DNA of 64,000 bases from Chryseobacterium sp. IHB B 17019 (GCF_001456155.1 NZ_CP013293.1:2046001-2110000); one strand, 5' to 3'. Positions 34,863 to 44,686 are shown, counted from the first letter of the stretch. Notes: generated from the letters alone by a model not told the origin. Program-made: numbers and translations.

Positions 34863-35924
34863 TTAATAAAGCACTCCCAAACTTTCTGCTGAAAAATCTA
34901 AAATTGCTTCTGTATTTTGTTCTTTAATTTTTTTCGCCCAAAGCGGATCTTGTAATAATGCACGACCAACCGCAACAAGGTCAAAATCTCCTCTTTCCAT
35001 TCTTCTTGTCAGCTCGGTTAAATCTGCTTTTTCACTTCCCTGCCCGGCGAAAGCTCCCATCACATCACCTTGCAAACCTACGGAACCTACTGTAATGGTT
35101 GGCTGCCCGGTAATTTTCTTTACCCAACCTGCAAAATTCAGGTCGGAACCTTCAAATTCAGATTCCCAGAAACGTCTTTGTGAACAGTGGAAAATGTCTA
35201 CTCCCGCTTCTTTTAAAGGCAACAACCAATCTTCCATTTCTTGCGGATTACTCGCCAATTTTGATGAATAATCCTGTTGTTTCCATTGAGAAAGGCGAAT
35301 AATAATAGTGAAATCCTCTCCTACCGCAGCCCTGATTGCTTTTACCACATCAACCGCAAAACGGCTCCTTTCCTTGATATTTTTACCGCCATATTCATCC
35401 GTTCTTGTATTGGTAACTTCCCAGAAAAACTGGTCGATCAGATATCCGTGAGCTCCGTGAATTTCAATAACATCAAATCCTAAGTCTTTTGCAGATTTTG
35501 CAGAAGCCGCAAACTGCGCAATCGTATCCTGAATATCTTCCAACGTCATTGTAGAAGCTTTTTCCATGTCAATTAAAGGATAATCTGCGGAACTTCTCGT
35601 GTCACCAACATGCCAGATCTGAGGGCCCATTTTACCGCCGTTTTCATGAACGGCATCGATTACGTTTCTCCATCCGTTTAATGCTTCTGTTCCGTAGAAA
35701 TCAGGAATATTCTGCATATTTTTTGATGCCGGTCTGTTGATCACGGTTCCTTCAGAAAGGATCAAACCTACTTCCGAAGCTGCTCTTCTTGCATAATAAT
35801 CTGCAATTTTCTGAGTCGGAACTCCGTTGTCAGATTGGGCTCTTGTCATTGGAGCCATTACTATTCTATTTTTAAGCTGTAAATTCTTGTATTGAAACGG
35901 TTTAAATAATGATTCTGTACTCAT
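34863..35924 (-). CDS. Old Yellow Enzyme-type alkene reductase
   Basis: A 353-residue FMN-dependent NAD(P)H:flavin oxidoreductase. Signatures are LKNRIVMAPMTR at the N-terminus, QIWHVGD, the substrate-binding IEIHGAHGYLIDQFFW, and the phosphate-binding TVGSVG and VAVGRALL segments. It reduces activated C=C bonds such as quinones, enals and N-ethylmaleimide-like electrophiles. It is divergent from an HxlR regulator across a 120-base gap full of GTAAC motifs, so it is probably induced by electrophile or redox stress. Confidence 0.93.
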   Translation of the reverse strand: MSTESLFKPFQYKNLQLKNRIVMAPMTRAQSDNGVPTQKIADYYARRAASEVGLILSEGTVINRPASKNMQNIPDFYGTEALNGWRNVIDAVHENGGKMGPQIWHVGDTRSSADYPLIDMEKASTMTLEDIQDTIAQFAASAKSAKDLGFDVIEIHGAHGYLIDQFFWEVTNTRTDEYGGKNIKERSRFAVDVVKAIRAAVGEDFTIIIRLSQWKQQDYSSKLASNPQEMEDWLLPLKEAGVDIFHCSQRRFWESEFEGSDLNFAGWVKKITGQPTITVGSVGLQGDVMGAFAGQGSEKADLTELTRRMERGDFDLVAVGRALLQDPLWAKKIKEQNTEAILDFSAESLGVLY

Positions 35925-35946
35925 TTTTAAATTTATTTTTATAATT

Positions 35947-36042
35947 GTTACACAAAGTAACTAATAATAGTTCGTATTTGTATCTTATGTAGAAAAAAAG
36001 TGGTAACTTTACAGTAACTTACATTAGTAACGTAAAAGTAAC
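35947..36042. promoter_or_regulatory. Cluster of GTAAC motifs between the OYE and HxlR genes
   Basis: GTAAC occurs at 35957, 36003, 36014, 36027 and 36038, the last four spaced 11, 13 and 11 bases apart. An inverted copy at 35947 makes the palindrome GTTAC-ACAAA-GTAAC (35947-35961). This is probably the binding region of the HxlR regulator for both divergent promoters. Confidence 0.55.
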
Positions 36043-36044
36043 GT

Positions 36045-36434
36045 ATGAAAAAGAATGAATTAATGGAATACAGCTGTCCTCTAGGCAAAGCAATGTCTGC
36101 GCTGGGAAGCAAATGGAAACCCATTATTGTATTGGTAATTAAGGACCGAAAACTACGTTTCGGAGAGCTTGCCGTTCGCATCAATGTTATTTCCAGAAAG
36201 GTTCTGACCGATCAATTGCGGGAAATGCAAGCCGATGGATTGGTAATCCGCGAAGAGTTTAAGGAAATCCCTCCAAGAGTGGAATATTCACTGACAGAAA
36301 AGGGATTGGCGCTGTTGCCGATTTTGTATCAGTTGGAAGAATGGGAGACGAAATATCATGTTTATGATCCGGAGAAACAAAAGGATTGTAAAACGATTTT
36401 GGAAAGTAAGAAGATAAAAAAGGTTGTTGTTTGA
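36045..36434 (+). CDS. HxlR-family transcriptional regulator
   Basis: A 129-residue winged-helix regulator. The family N-terminus is present (YSCPLGKAMSALGSKWKPII, conserved cysteine C11), as are the LRFGELAVRINVISRKVL recognition helix region and YSLTEKGLALLPI. HxlR relatives such as YodB and QorR sense electrophiles through the conserved cysteine. It is divergent from an alkene reductase gene, a common arrangement, and likely represses it. Confidence 0.93.
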   Translation: MKKNELMEYSCPLGKAMSALGSKWKPIIVLVIKDRKLRFGELAVRINVISRKVLTDQLREMQADGLVIREEFKEIPPRVEYSLTEKGLALLPILYQLEEWETKYHVYDPEKQKDCKTILESKKIKKVVV

Positions 36435-36439
36435 TGGCT

Positions 36440-36897
36440 TTAATTTTCAAGAATATTCCTAATCTGAATTTCCAAATTTTCAATTCTATCAAATTTTTTA
36501 AACATAACTTGTTTATTATATAAGTTCAATCTAATTATGATTTCTAAGGTTAAATCTAAAGGCTCAATTTCATAACCAAACAAATTGTGGTCAAAATCCA
36601 TTCCTACTAACAATCCGTCATTATGCATCCCAATACACCAATTTTCTAAAAACTCGGATAAATGTAATTCTTTAATTTCATATTCACTCCATTATCTTTT
36701 ATACAGGACTTTGCCCTAGCTTTATCGGACCAAAAGCAAATGATTTCATTAGGATTTCCTTCTTCATCTTCTATTTCATTGGATACAGACGTAGCAAAAC
36801 CGTCATCATTTTTCAAGGCATAAACAATTTCATTTTCTGAAACTTTTTTTACAAAATTTTTGTGGCGGTCTTCTAAGAAGATTTGATCTTGTATCAT
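36440..36897 (-). pseudogene. DUF2750-like protein, split by a one-base frameshift
   Basis: The first frame runs from 36897 and gives a DUF2750-like N-terminal half (NEIVYALKNDDGFATS, EIICFWSDKARAKSCIKDN). It leaves the family pattern at about 36691 and stops at 36646. The other frame continues it (SEYEIKELHLSEFLENWCIG, MHNDGLLVGMDFDH, FGYEIEPLDL) to 36440. One extra base at 36689-36692 restores a Trp codon and a protein of about 152 residues. Either a recent pseudogene or a sequence error. The family function is unknown. Confidence 0.75.
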
Positions 36898-36944
36898 TTA
36901 AATAGTTTATTTTAATTAATCTAAATATACAAATTATGTATAAA

Positions 36945-36976
36945 CAAAAAACCGCCTCCAAAAAGAAAGCGGTTTT
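36945..36976 (-). terminator. Intrinsic terminator of the E1 gene
   Basis: Stem AAAACCGC / GCGGTTTT; on the minus strand the T run TTTTTTG follows. It is 20 bases beyond the dehydrogenase stop. Confidence 0.8.
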
Positions 36977-36995
36977 AAAATATCTAAAATCCCAA

Positions 36996-39428
36996 TTAAA
37001 ATATCGCAGGATATTTCTGAGGATTTGTTTCATTAAACAGTGCGTAAATTCTTTCCACCATATCATCTACAGATGGCTTGCTGAAATAGTCTCCGTCGCT
37101 TGCATACGCAGGTCTGTGGTCGTTGGCAGCGATTGTCAATGGATCAGAATCCAAATATCTGAAAGCTTTTTGTTTCTCTAAAATCTGTTGCAAAATAAAC
37201 GCCGAAGTTCCTCCTTCCACATCTTCGTCGATTACAACTAATCTGTTGGTTTTCTTCACACTTTCTGCAATGTCGTGAGATAAATCGAAAGGAATTAATG
37301 ACTGAACATCAATAACTTCCGCAGAAATTCCTAATTTTTCCAATTCGCTAGCTGCTTCCATTACGATTCTCCAGGTTGATCCGTAAGTAACCAACGTAAC
37401 GTCTTTCCCTTCTCTCGTCACTTCTATTTTCCCGACAGGAACAGTGAATTCACCTAAGTTGTCAGGTTGTTTTTCTTTTAATCTGTATCCGTTCAGACAT
37501 TCAACAATAACAGCCGGCTCATCTGCCTGAAGCATCGTATTGTAGAATCCTGCAGCGATCGTTAAGTTTCTTGGAACCAACACCAGAATACCTTTTGAAA
37601 GGTTCAGAATCCCAGCCATCGGAGAACCCGAATGCCAGATTCCTTCCAGTCTGTGGCCTCTCGTTCTGATGATTACAGGAGCTTTCTGACCACCTTTTGT
37701 TCTGTAATGAACCGTTGCCAGATCATCACTCATTCCCTGTAAACAATATAAAATATAATCTAAATACTGGATTTCAGCGATCGGTCTCAACCCTCTCATT
37801 GCCATCCCAATACCCTGACCCAAGATCGTAGCTTCACGGATTCCCGTATCTGCAACACGAACTTCGCCATATTTTTCCTGCATGCCTTCCAATCCCTGGT
37901 TTACGTCACCGATATTTCCGGCATCTTCACCAAAAACCAAAGTCTGAGGATATTTTTCAAAAATTTTATCGAAATTATTTCTTACCACTACTCTTCCGTC
38001 AACTTCTTCTGAATTTTCAGAAAAAACAGGCTTTACTTCCTTTACATTTTCAGCCTTCCATTGAGACTGAGAATATAAATGAGAAGAGTAATTGTCTTTT
38101 TCAACCTCAAAAATTTCGTTGTATTTCTGCATCAGTTGATTTCTTTCTGCAGAATTTGTTCCTCTGGTTGCCAGTAAAGATTTTCTTACCACATGGAAAA
38201 CATCTTTCTTAGCTTTTGAAACTAATTTATTGAATTGATTAATATAATTTTCAATTTCAGCATTTTGACCTTTAAGATTTTCAACTAAAGGTAATACCGA
38301 ATGAATTAAATCCGTAATTGTTTTCTGGTAATTTTCCCAGGCATTTTTCTGTCCAGCTTTTACCGTCTTTTTCGCTTCTTCATCGATAGCGTCAAGCTCC
38401 TCAATAGAAGCAATAATTTCTTCTTTTCCGTCAATTTCGATTGAATAATTTAAAATCCATTCTCTGAATTTCACCAACCCGTCAAACTGAGCTTCCCAAG
38501 CCAGACGTTCTTCGTTTTTATATCTTTCGTGAGATCCGGAAGTCGAGTGACCCTGAGGTTGTGTAACTTCAATGACATGTACCACTACAGGAACACTTTC
38601 AACTCTTGCAAACTGCTCTGCTCTTGCGTAAGCATCCAATAATGAAGGATAATCCCAAGCTTTTACCTGAATAATTTCACATCCCTGAAATTCGCCCTCT
38701 TTTCTCTGGAAACCACTCAACATTTCAGCAATATCCGCTTTCGCCCTCTGCTTCATCGTAGGAACCGAAATTCCATAGCCATCATCCCAGATTGAAACAA
38801 TCATAGGAACCTGAAGCGCACAGGCAGCATTTAAAGTTTCCCAAAAATGACCTTCCGCTGTGGAGGCATCCCCAATTGTCCCGAAAGCGATTTCGTTACC
38901 CTCTTTTGAGAATTTCTCAGAGCCTTCGAATTTTACGGTTTTATATATTTTTGAAGCTTGTGCTAATCCTAATAATCTCGGCATTTGCCCTGCTGTAGGG
39001 GAAATATCTGAAGAAATATTTTTTTGAGCTGTTAAATCCTTCCAGCTTCCGTCTTCATTTAAACTTCTTGTGGCAAAGTGGCCGTTCATCTGTCTTCCGG
39101 CCGATGCAGGCTCTCTTTCAACGCTGGTATCTGCGTACAGCTGTGCAAAGAAACTTTCAACGGATAACGCATCTACAGCCAATGAAAAGGTCTGGTCCCT
39201 GTAATATCCTGAACGGAAGTCTCCATTCTTGAAAACCTTCGCCATAGCTAATTGAGGAAGCTCTTTGCCATCCCCAAAAATTCCGAATTTAGCTTTTCCT
39301 GTCAATACTTCTCTTCTCCCCAGATAAGACATTTCGCGAGAAATCCTTCCCAGCTTATAGTCTTCAAGTATCTGATTTTTAAAATCTTGAAAAGAAATTT
39401 GCTGTGTTTCAATATAGGTTGTTTGCAT
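36996..39428 (-). CDS. Fused E1 alpha/beta 2-oxoacid dehydrogenase
   Basis: An 810-residue thiamine-diphosphate enzyme joining the alpha and beta subunits of a 2-oxoacid dehydrogenase E1. The alpha part (about 1-370) has the ThDP motif GDASTAEGHFWETLNAA and the SHERYKNEER phosphorylation-loop-like region. The beta part (about 475-810) has VFGEDAG, GIGMAMRGLRPIAEIQY and the C-terminal VIDVQSLIPFD. The linker between is helical. It decarboxylates a 2-oxo acid, probably branched-chain or pyruvate, and passes the acyl group to a lipoylated E2. The E2 is not in the window; an E3 is at 16636-18024. Confidence 0.92.
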   Translation of the reverse strand: MQTTYIETQQISFQDFKNQILEDYKLGRISREMSYLGRREVLTGKAKFGIFGDGKELPQLAMAKVFKNGDFRSGYYRDQTFSLAVDALSVESFFAQLYADTSVEREPASAGRQMNGHFATRSLNEDGSWKDLTAQKNISSDISPTAGQMPRLLGLAQASKIYKTVKFEGSEKFSKEGNEIAFGTIGDASTAEGHFWETLNAACALQVPMIVSIWDDGYGISVPTMKQRAKADIAEMLSGFQRKEGEFQGCEIIQVKAWDYPSLLDAYARAEQFARVESVPVVVHVIEVTQPQGHSTSGSHERYKNEERLAWEAQFDGLVKFREWILNYSIEIDGKEEIIASIEELDAIDEEAKKTVKAGQKNAWENYQKTITDLIHSVLPLVENLKGQNAEIENYINQFNKLVSKAKKDVFHVVRKSLLATRGTNSAERNQLMQKYNEIFEVEKDNYSSHLYSQSQWKAENVKEVKPVFSENSEEVDGRVVVRNNFDKIFEKYPQTLVFGEDAGNIGDVNQGLEGMQEKYGEVRVADTGIREATILGQGIGMAMRGLRPIAEIQYLDYILYCLQGMSDDLATVHYRTKGGQKAPVIIRTRGHRLEGIWHSGSPMAGILNLSKGILVLVPRNLTIAAGFYNTMLQADEPAVIVECLNGYRLKEKQPDNLGEFTVPVGKIEVTREGKDVTLVTYGSTWRIVMEAASELEKLGISAEVIDVQSLIPFDLSHDIAESVKKTNRLVVIDEDVEGGTSAFILQQILEKQKAFRYLDSDPLTIAANDHRPAYASDGDYFSKPSVDDMVERIYALFNETNPQKYPAIF

Positions 39429-39565
39429 AGCCTAATAAAAAAATTTTTTGTTCTTGAAGTATTTTGCTAATATACACTTTTTAAATTAATTTTAATTTTT
39501 AATAATCTTTTTTAAAAATTTGATAATAAAAAAAATAGTGCTTATTTTAGAATAAATTTGTAATC

Positions 39566-39859
39566 ATGGGAAATAAATCTACGCATATTCTTAATGCATC
39601 GAGCAATCTTTTAGGATTTTCATTAGTAATTATTACTTCATTGAAAATCTCTAAAATTAGTCAGAGTACGCATTTGGACGAGTTTGCGGGAATTTCCTGC
39701 CTGGGTTTTGCGATCAGTTGTTTTTTATCTTTTCTTGCAATAAGAACAAAAAGTGAAGAGCGTTCCGAGAAGTTTGAGAAAATTGCGGATTATTTATTTT
39801 TAACCGCTTTATTTTGCATCGTGTTGGCCGTTATTATTGTAACGATAAAAATTATTTAA
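39566..39859 (+). CDS. Small three-helix membrane protein, unknown function
   Basis: A 97-residue protein with three membrane segments (LGFSLVIITSLKI, ISCLGFAISCFLSFLAI, LFLTALFCIVLAVIIVTI). A charged cytoplasmic loop (RTKSEERSEKFEKIAD) lies between segments two and three. No family is recognised. It is convergent with the polyprenyl synthase gene, whose stop is 2 bases away. Confidence 0.75.
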   Translation: MGNKSTHILNASSNLLGFSLVIITSLKISKISQSTHLDEFAGISCLGFAISCFLSFLAIRTKSEERSEKFEKIADYLFLTALFCIVLAVIIVTIKII

Positions 39860-39860
39860 T

Positions 39861-40838
39861 TTAAAATTTTCGCTCAATTACGTAATCCAGCATAATAAGT
39901 AAAGATCTTTTGGCATCAGAATCAGGAAATTCATTAAGAATATCTTTGGCTTTCTGCTGAAATTCTTTCATGATTTTAATGGCGTAATCCAGTCCGCCGG
40001 AAGTTTTAACGAAATTAATTAACTCTTTTACACGTTTTTGATCGTTATTGTACCGCTTTATTGTGTTGAAATAGTATTTTTTATCTTTTTCGCTGGCGAT
40101 TTTTAAGGTATGAATTAATGGCAGTGTCATTTTTTGCTCTTTAATATCAATTCCTACCGGTTTTCCGATCACATTTGAAGTTAAATAATCAAACAAATCA
40201 TCTTTAATCTGGAAAGCCATTCCTGTAAAAGTCCCGAAATCCATCATTTTTTTTGCCAAGGCTTCATCGGCATTATTTGATAAAACCCCGATTTCACAGC
40301 AGGCAGCAATTAAAGTTGCCGTTTTCTGACGGATAATTTCGTAGTAAACATCTTCTGTAATATCCAGTTTTCTGGCTTTTTCCAACTGAAGAAGCTCGCC
40401 TTCGGACATCTCACGGATTGTTCTGGAAATCACACCCAACAGGTCATAATCTTTATGGTCAGTAGATAATAAAACCGATTTCGACAGCAGATAATCCCCT
40501 ACCAAAACAGCAATCTTATTCTTCCATAATGCATTAATAGAGAAAAAATTTCGTCTTTTAAAACTTTCATCCACCACATCATCATGTACCAACGTCGCTG
40601 TGTGAATAAGCTCAATCATTGAAGCCCCGCGATAAGTCTTTTCGTTGACATTCCCGATAAGCTTTGCACAAAGAAATACAAACATGGGACGCATCTGTTT
40701 TCCCTTTGTAGTAACGATAAACCGCGTGACTTTATCTAATAAAGGTACTTTACTCTGCATGGATTCATAAAACTTTTGTTCGAAAAGCTTCATTTCTTCA
40801 TTGATCGGTTGCTTGATTTCTTCTACAGTATTCGCCAC
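39861..40838 (-). CDS. Long-chain polyprenyl diphosphate synthase
   Basis: A 325-residue trans-prenyltransferase. The first aspartate-rich motif is D86-D87-x-x-D90 (LVHDDVVDE), the second is QIKDDLFDY, and KGKQMRP near residue 47 binds diphosphate. The small residues ahead of the first motif fit a long-chain product (for example octaprenyl, the quinone side chain). It condenses isopentenyl diphosphate in the cytoplasm. The gene stands alone. Confidence 0.93.
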   Translation of the reverse strand: MANTVEEIKQPINEEMKLFEQKFYESMQSKVPLLDKVTRFIVTTKGKQMRPMFVFLCAKLIGNVNEKTYRGASMIELIHTATLVHDDVVDESFKRRNFFSINALWKNKIAVLVGDYLLSKSVLLSTDHKDYDLLGVISRTIREMSEGELLQLEKARKLDITEDVYYEIIRQKTATLIAACCEIGVLSNNADEALAKKMMDFGTFTGMAFQIKDDLFDYLTSNVIGKPVGIDIKEQKMTLPLIHTLKIASEKDKKYYFNTIKRYNNDQKRVKELINFVKTSGGLDYAIKIMKEFQQKAKDILNEFPDSDAKRSLLIMLDYVIERKF

Positions 40839-40907
40839 AATCTATGGATGATGGATAAATTATTAATTCCCACAAAGATAATTTTTTTCGGGCAATTTTA
40901 AGAGAAA

Positions 40908-41816
40908 TTAATCTTTGAGTTTTTCTTTTGGAATAAAATAAAGGCTCGCTTTTGTACTTCCCAATGGCGAATTGAATGTTTCCCCTGAAATATAAATCCC
41001 GGTATGGTCAACGGCTATTCCTTCAATTTGTCCGAGTGACAAAGTACTTCCTAAATAATAATGCTTAGGTTTTTCTTTAAAGAAGATTCCCGGCCCGGCT
41101 TCGTTAAAGATATCCAAAAATACTTCCGTTTTCTTTGTATAGCCTATTAAATATAGCTTTTTATCAAAATAAGAAGCATCTGTAACGATAAAGTTTGTCT
41201 TGTAAGATTCTATTTTCTTTGCTTCCTGCTGTTCTGAAATTTCAGGATTGATGCTATAATGTACCGTTGATTTTGAAGACCATTCTTTCGTAAAAAAATG
41301 GATGTTTCCGTTTAAATAAATCATTGCTTCCGCATCAAAATCGGTATCAAGATTTTTTGCTGTAAAATCTTTTTGTTCCGGATAATAAAATTTGATAGAA
41401 ACTCCATCCATAGCCCTTTCAGAGGCAGGAAACTTGTGAATATTAACATCATTAAGATTTTCATAAGGGACTTTATAAATCAACAAATTTTTTCTGTTTC
41501 CTGAATTATTCCCGAAATCTCCGATATAAAAATTTTCACCGTCGCTGGTCAATGCTTCCCAGTCGGTATTAATTAAATTAGTCTTAAAGGTACGGATAAT
41601 TTCTCCCGTAGTTTTATCCAGCTCAAAAAGCTCGGCAGCGTTTCCACCATCGTTGAAAGTGTAAAGTTTTCCATTAAGAATATTCAAGCCGGAAGTCTCC
41701 TGAATTTTATCATTTAAGTAATTGATTCTGTATTTTCTGATCTTAAAAATCTCTGTTTTTTGGGAAAAAGAAAGTATGGAAATGAATATTGAGAAAATTA
41801 GAAAAAACTTTTTCAT
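40908..41816 (-). CDS. Secreted beta-propeller-like protein, unknown function
   Basis: A 302-residue protein with signal peptide (LIFSIFISILSFS-QK). Repeated short motifs (NILNGKLYTFNDGGN, LTSDGENFYIGDFGNNSG, EGIAVDHTGIYISGETFN) suggest a propeller like SdiA-regulated or T9SS-associated proteins. No catalytic motif. It has no close partner, and a repeat follows upstream. Confidence 0.8.
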   Translation of the reverse strand: MKKFFLIFSIFISILSFSQKTEIFKIRKYRINYLNDKIQETSGLNILNGKLYTFNDGGNAAELFELDKTTGEIIRTFKTNLINTDWEALTSDGENFYIGDFGNNSGNRKNLLIYKVPYENLNDVNIHKFPASERAMDGVSIKFYYPEQKDFTAKNLDTDFDAEAMIYLNGNIHFFTKEWSSKSTVHYSINPEISEQQEAKKIESYKTNFIVTDASYFDKKLYLIGYTKKTEVFLDIFNEAGPGIFFKEKPKHYYLGSTLSLGQIEGIAVDHTGIYISGETFNSPLGSTKASLYFIPKEKLKD

Positions 41817-41834
41817 TGAGTAAAATTAGATATA

Positions 41835-41938
41835 TTTAAACACGGACAACACTAATTTTTTCACTAATATCCACAAATATTTGTAAAAACAAAGTTTATT
41901 TCGTGACTATTTTTTCAAAAAGATTAGTGCGATTTATA
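41835..41938. repeat. Interspersed repeat copy A
   Basis: Contains TTTAAACAC (41835-41843) and CACTAATTTTTTCAC (41850-41864), and an inverted partner at its other end (AAAAAGATTAGTGCG near 41919-41933). The same two blocks recur at 50046-50076. It abuts the stop of the truncated desaturase. Confidence 0.5.
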
Positions 41939-42370
41939 TTAATACCTGTAAAGAGGTTGTAGAACAGGACTTCTGAAACCTGTTGTCAAATTGAAATATT
42001 CGGAATTATGATGGGTAATATGTACCGCCCAGAATGCCCTGGAATGATGATCCACATAGTGTAAGACATAATATGCAAAATCTGTAATGATAAAACAGAT
42101 GAGCCAATACCAAACCGTAAATTCCCAGGAAAAAAAGCTGTGATTGTAAAAGAAAAACATCACTCCCATTGCAAAAACCTTCATTATAAAATCTAATCCG
42201 AAGTTCAGCAACGCAAGGTAAATACTGGTGGCTACGTCTTTTCCGTTATATAATTTAGCCTCAGAAATATGGCTGTAAATCATTTCAGCTAAGATGATTA
42301 TGGCATGAACAGGAATAGACCAGGCGTAAATATTTTCTAATCCATCTTCGCCTAAAAAGTAATCTGTCAT
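41939..42370 (-). pseudogene. Sterol desaturase/fatty-acid hydroxylase, 3'-truncated
   Basis: 143 residues of an integral-membrane di-iron enzyme. The first histidine motifs are present (VLHYVDHHSRAFWAVHITHH, motif HxxxH then HxxHH). Several membrane helices precede them. The family needs a third histidine cluster and usually has well over 250 residues. Here the frame stops just after the SPVLQPLYRY segment, where family sequence passes into the repeat at 41835-41938. No continuation was found downstream, so the enzyme is very likely dead. The remaining N-terminal half is intact. Confidence 0.75.
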
Positions 42371-42444
42371 TATTACTAGTTTTACACAAAGTTAGGATTT
42401 AAGAAAACCTGAAAAATATTTTTTTGATTTTTTTTAATGAAATT

Positions 42445-43479
42445 TTAATCTGCGGTTTTATTGGCTAGCTGTCCGCAGGCGGCATCAATATCTCCACCAC
42501 GGCTTTTTCTAACGACACAGACGATTCCTGCATTTTCAAGCTGACGGATGTAGTCTTCTTCTGCCTTTTTGTTGCATCGGTCATATTTTCCGTCGCCAAT
42601 AGGATTGTATTGAATTAAATTAACTTTAGAAGGAACCTGCTTGCAATATTTAATTAAGGCTTTAATATCTTCATCTTTATCATTAATATCTTTCCAGACA
42701 CAATATTCGAAAGTGATGACAGAGCCTGTTTTTTTGTACCAATATTGGAGGGACTCCATAATTTCCGTTAAAGGAAATTTATCTGAGAAAGGCATGATCT
42801 CGTTACGCTTTGATTCGATGGCAGAATGAAGCGACAGGGCCAGTTTCACTCTTAAATCTTCATCAGCCAGCATTTTGATCATTTTGGGAATTCCGGAAGT
42901 GGAAACAGTGATTCTTCTCGGAGACATCCCCAAACCTTCCGGCTGGGTAATTTTTCTGATGGCTTCAACTACATTTTTGTAATTCATCATCGGCTCTCCC
43001 ATTCCCATAAAAACGATATTGGAAAGCGGTCTGTCGAAATACATTTTACTCTGGCTGTCAATCAAAGCTACCTGATCCACGATCTCTGCAACTTCAAGAT
43101 TCCTCATTCTTTTGAGTCTCGCTGTTGCGCAGAATTCGCAGTTTAATGAACATCCTACCTGCGATGAAACACAGGCTGTAGTTCTTGTTTCTGTAGGAAT
43201 TAATACAGATTCCACCAATAGGCCGTCATGAAGCTTCACTCCGTTTTTGATGGTTCCGTCCGTACTTTTTTGAAGTTGGTCAACAGAAACAGGATTAATG
43301 GTATACTCTTCGGCAATTCTCTCGCGAAGAGTTTTCGAAAGATTCGTCATTTCATCAATAGAATGGAGATTTTTACTCCACAACCAGTCGTAAACCTGCT
43401 TAGCACGAAACGGCTTTTCCCCCAAAGTAAGAAAATAGTCTTTGAGCTGGTCTAGTGATAAAGTACGAATATCTTTCAT
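42445..43479 (-). CDS. rlmN: 23S rRNA A2503 / tRNA A37 C2-methyltransferase
   Basis: A 344-residue radical-SAM enzyme. The CxxxCxxC cluster motif is CSLNCEFC, preceded by CVSSQVG. GMGEPMMNY is the SAM-binding segment and GGDIDAACGQL carries the C-terminal catalytic cysteine. It methylates A2503 of 23S rRNA and A37 of some tRNAs. It stands 71 bases downstream of queA, separated by a palindromic repeat. Confidence 0.96.
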   Translation of the reverse strand: MKDIRTLSLDQLKDYFLTLGEKPFRAKQVYDWLWSKNLHSIDEMTNLSKTLRERIAEEYTINPVSVDQLQKSTDGTIKNGVKLHDGLLVESVLIPTETRTTACVSSQVGCSLNCEFCATARLKRMRNLEVAEIVDQVALIDSQSKMYFDRPLSNIVFMGMGEPMMNYKNVVEAIRKITQPEGLGMSPRRITVSTSGIPKMIKMLADEDLRVKLALSLHSAIESKRNEIMPFSDKFPLTEIMESLQYWYKKTGSVITFEYCVWKDINDKDEDIKALIKYCKQVPSKVNLIQYNPIGDGKYDRCNKKAEEDYIRQLENAGIVCVVRKSRGGDIDAACGQLANKTAD

Positions 43480-43496
43480 TATAGGTAATAGGTTGC

Positions 43497-43543
43497 AGAT
43501 AATAGGTAGCAGGCGCTAAACTGCGACCTGCTGCCTTTTATCT
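43497..43543. repeat. Palindromic element between queA and rlmN
   Basis: Arms AGATAATAGGTAGCAGG (43497-43513) and CCTGCTGCCTTTTATCT (43527-43543) match at 15 of 17 positions, with a 13-base loop. It has no T run, so a mobile or REP-like element is more likely than a terminator. Confidence 0.6.
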
Positions 43544-43550
43544 AATATCT

Positions 43551-44600
43551 TTAGAGAATTAACATTGCATCTCCGTAAGAGTAGAATTTATACTTCTCTT
43601 TTACGGCTTCTTCATATGCCTGCATTATGAAATCTCTCCCTGCAAACGCTGCAATCATCATGATTAATGTAGATTTTGGCGTGTGGAAGTTTGTGATCAT
43701 ACAGTTAGCCACTCCGAAATCGTGAGGCGGATAAATAAATTTGTTTGTCCAACCGTGGAATGCAGAGATTTTTTTGTTTGAAGAAACTGAAGTTTCCAAC
43801 GCTCTCATTGTAGTGGTTCCTACCGCGCAAACTCTTCTGTGCTGATCCACCGCTCTGTTGATGATATCTGCATTTTTCTCGTCGATTACAACTTCTTCTG
43901 ATTCCATTTTATGTTTAGAAAGATCTTCCACTTCAATCGGGTTGAAGGTTCCTAAACCAACGTGAAGGGTAATTTCTGCGAAGTTGATTCCTTTGATCTC
44001 CAATCTTTTCATCAAATGTCTTGAAAAGTGAAGTCCGGCAGTAGGCGCAGCTACAGCTCCTTCTATTTTAGCATAAATCGTCTGATACCTTTCAGCATCT
44101 TCCGGCTCTACGGCTCTTTTGATATATTTGGGAAGCGGAGTTTCGCCCAATTCTTTTAATTTAGCTCTGAATTCTTCGTAAGAACCATCGAATAAGAATC
44201 TCAATGTTCTTCCTCTTGAAGTTGTATTATCGATAACTTCCGCTACCAAAGATTCATCCTCAGTGAAAAATAACTTGTTCCCGATTCTGATTTTTCTTGC
44301 AGGATCTACCAATACGTCCCAAACACGGGTTTCTTTATCCAGCTCTCTTAAAAGGAATACTTCAATTTTAGCACCTGTCTTTTCCTTGTTCCCATATAGA
44401 CGGGCTGGAAAAACCTTCGTATTATTAAAGATAAAAAGATCTTCTTCATTGAAATAATCTACCACATCTTTAAACAGTTTGTGCTCGATGGTCTGGGTTT
44501 TTCTGTCCAAAACCATTAATCTCGCTTCGTCTCTGTGTTCTGATGGGTGTTCTGCTAATAATTCCGCAGGAAGATCAAAATTAAAATCTGATGTTTTCAT
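43551..44600 (-). CDS. queA: tRNA preQ1(34) S-adenosylmethionine ribosyltransferase-isomerase
   Basis: A 349-residue QueA. Motifs include [20 protein letters not shown] at the N-terminus, [33 protein letters not shown] and [13 protein letters not shown]. It builds epoxyqueuosine on the wobble base of tRNA using SAM. Its length is normal and it has a good promoter upstream. Confidence 0.96.
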   Translation of the reverse strand: MKTSDFNFDLPAELLAEHPSEHRDEARLMVLDRKTQTIEHKLFKDVVDYFNEEDLFIFNNTKVFPARLYGNKEKTGAKIEVFLLRELDKETRVWDVLVDPARKIRIGNKLFFTEDESLVAEVIDNTTSRGRTLRFLFDGSYEEFRAKLKELGETPLPKYIKRAVEPEDAERYQTIYAKIEGAVAAPTAGLHFSRHLMKRLEIKGINFAEITLHVGLGTFNPIEVEDLSKHKMESEEVVIDEKNADIINRAVDQHRRVCAVGTTTMRALETSVSSNKKISAFHGWTNKFIYPPHDFGVANCMITNFHTPKSTLIMMIAAFAGRDFIMQAYEEAVKEKYKFYSYGDAMLIL

Positions 44601-44654
44601 TTTTTTAAATTACGGTTTAAAAATTATTAAAATTACAAGGTAATTTTAGGACTG

Positions 44655-44686
44655 CAAATATACGATATCTGCAACCCCTTTGTCAA
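44655..44686 (-). promoter_or_regulatory. Promoter of queA
   Basis: On the minus strand TATATTTG (44655-44662) is an exact -7 element. TTG (44684-44686), about 21 bases upstream, is the -33 element. Confidence 0.6.
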
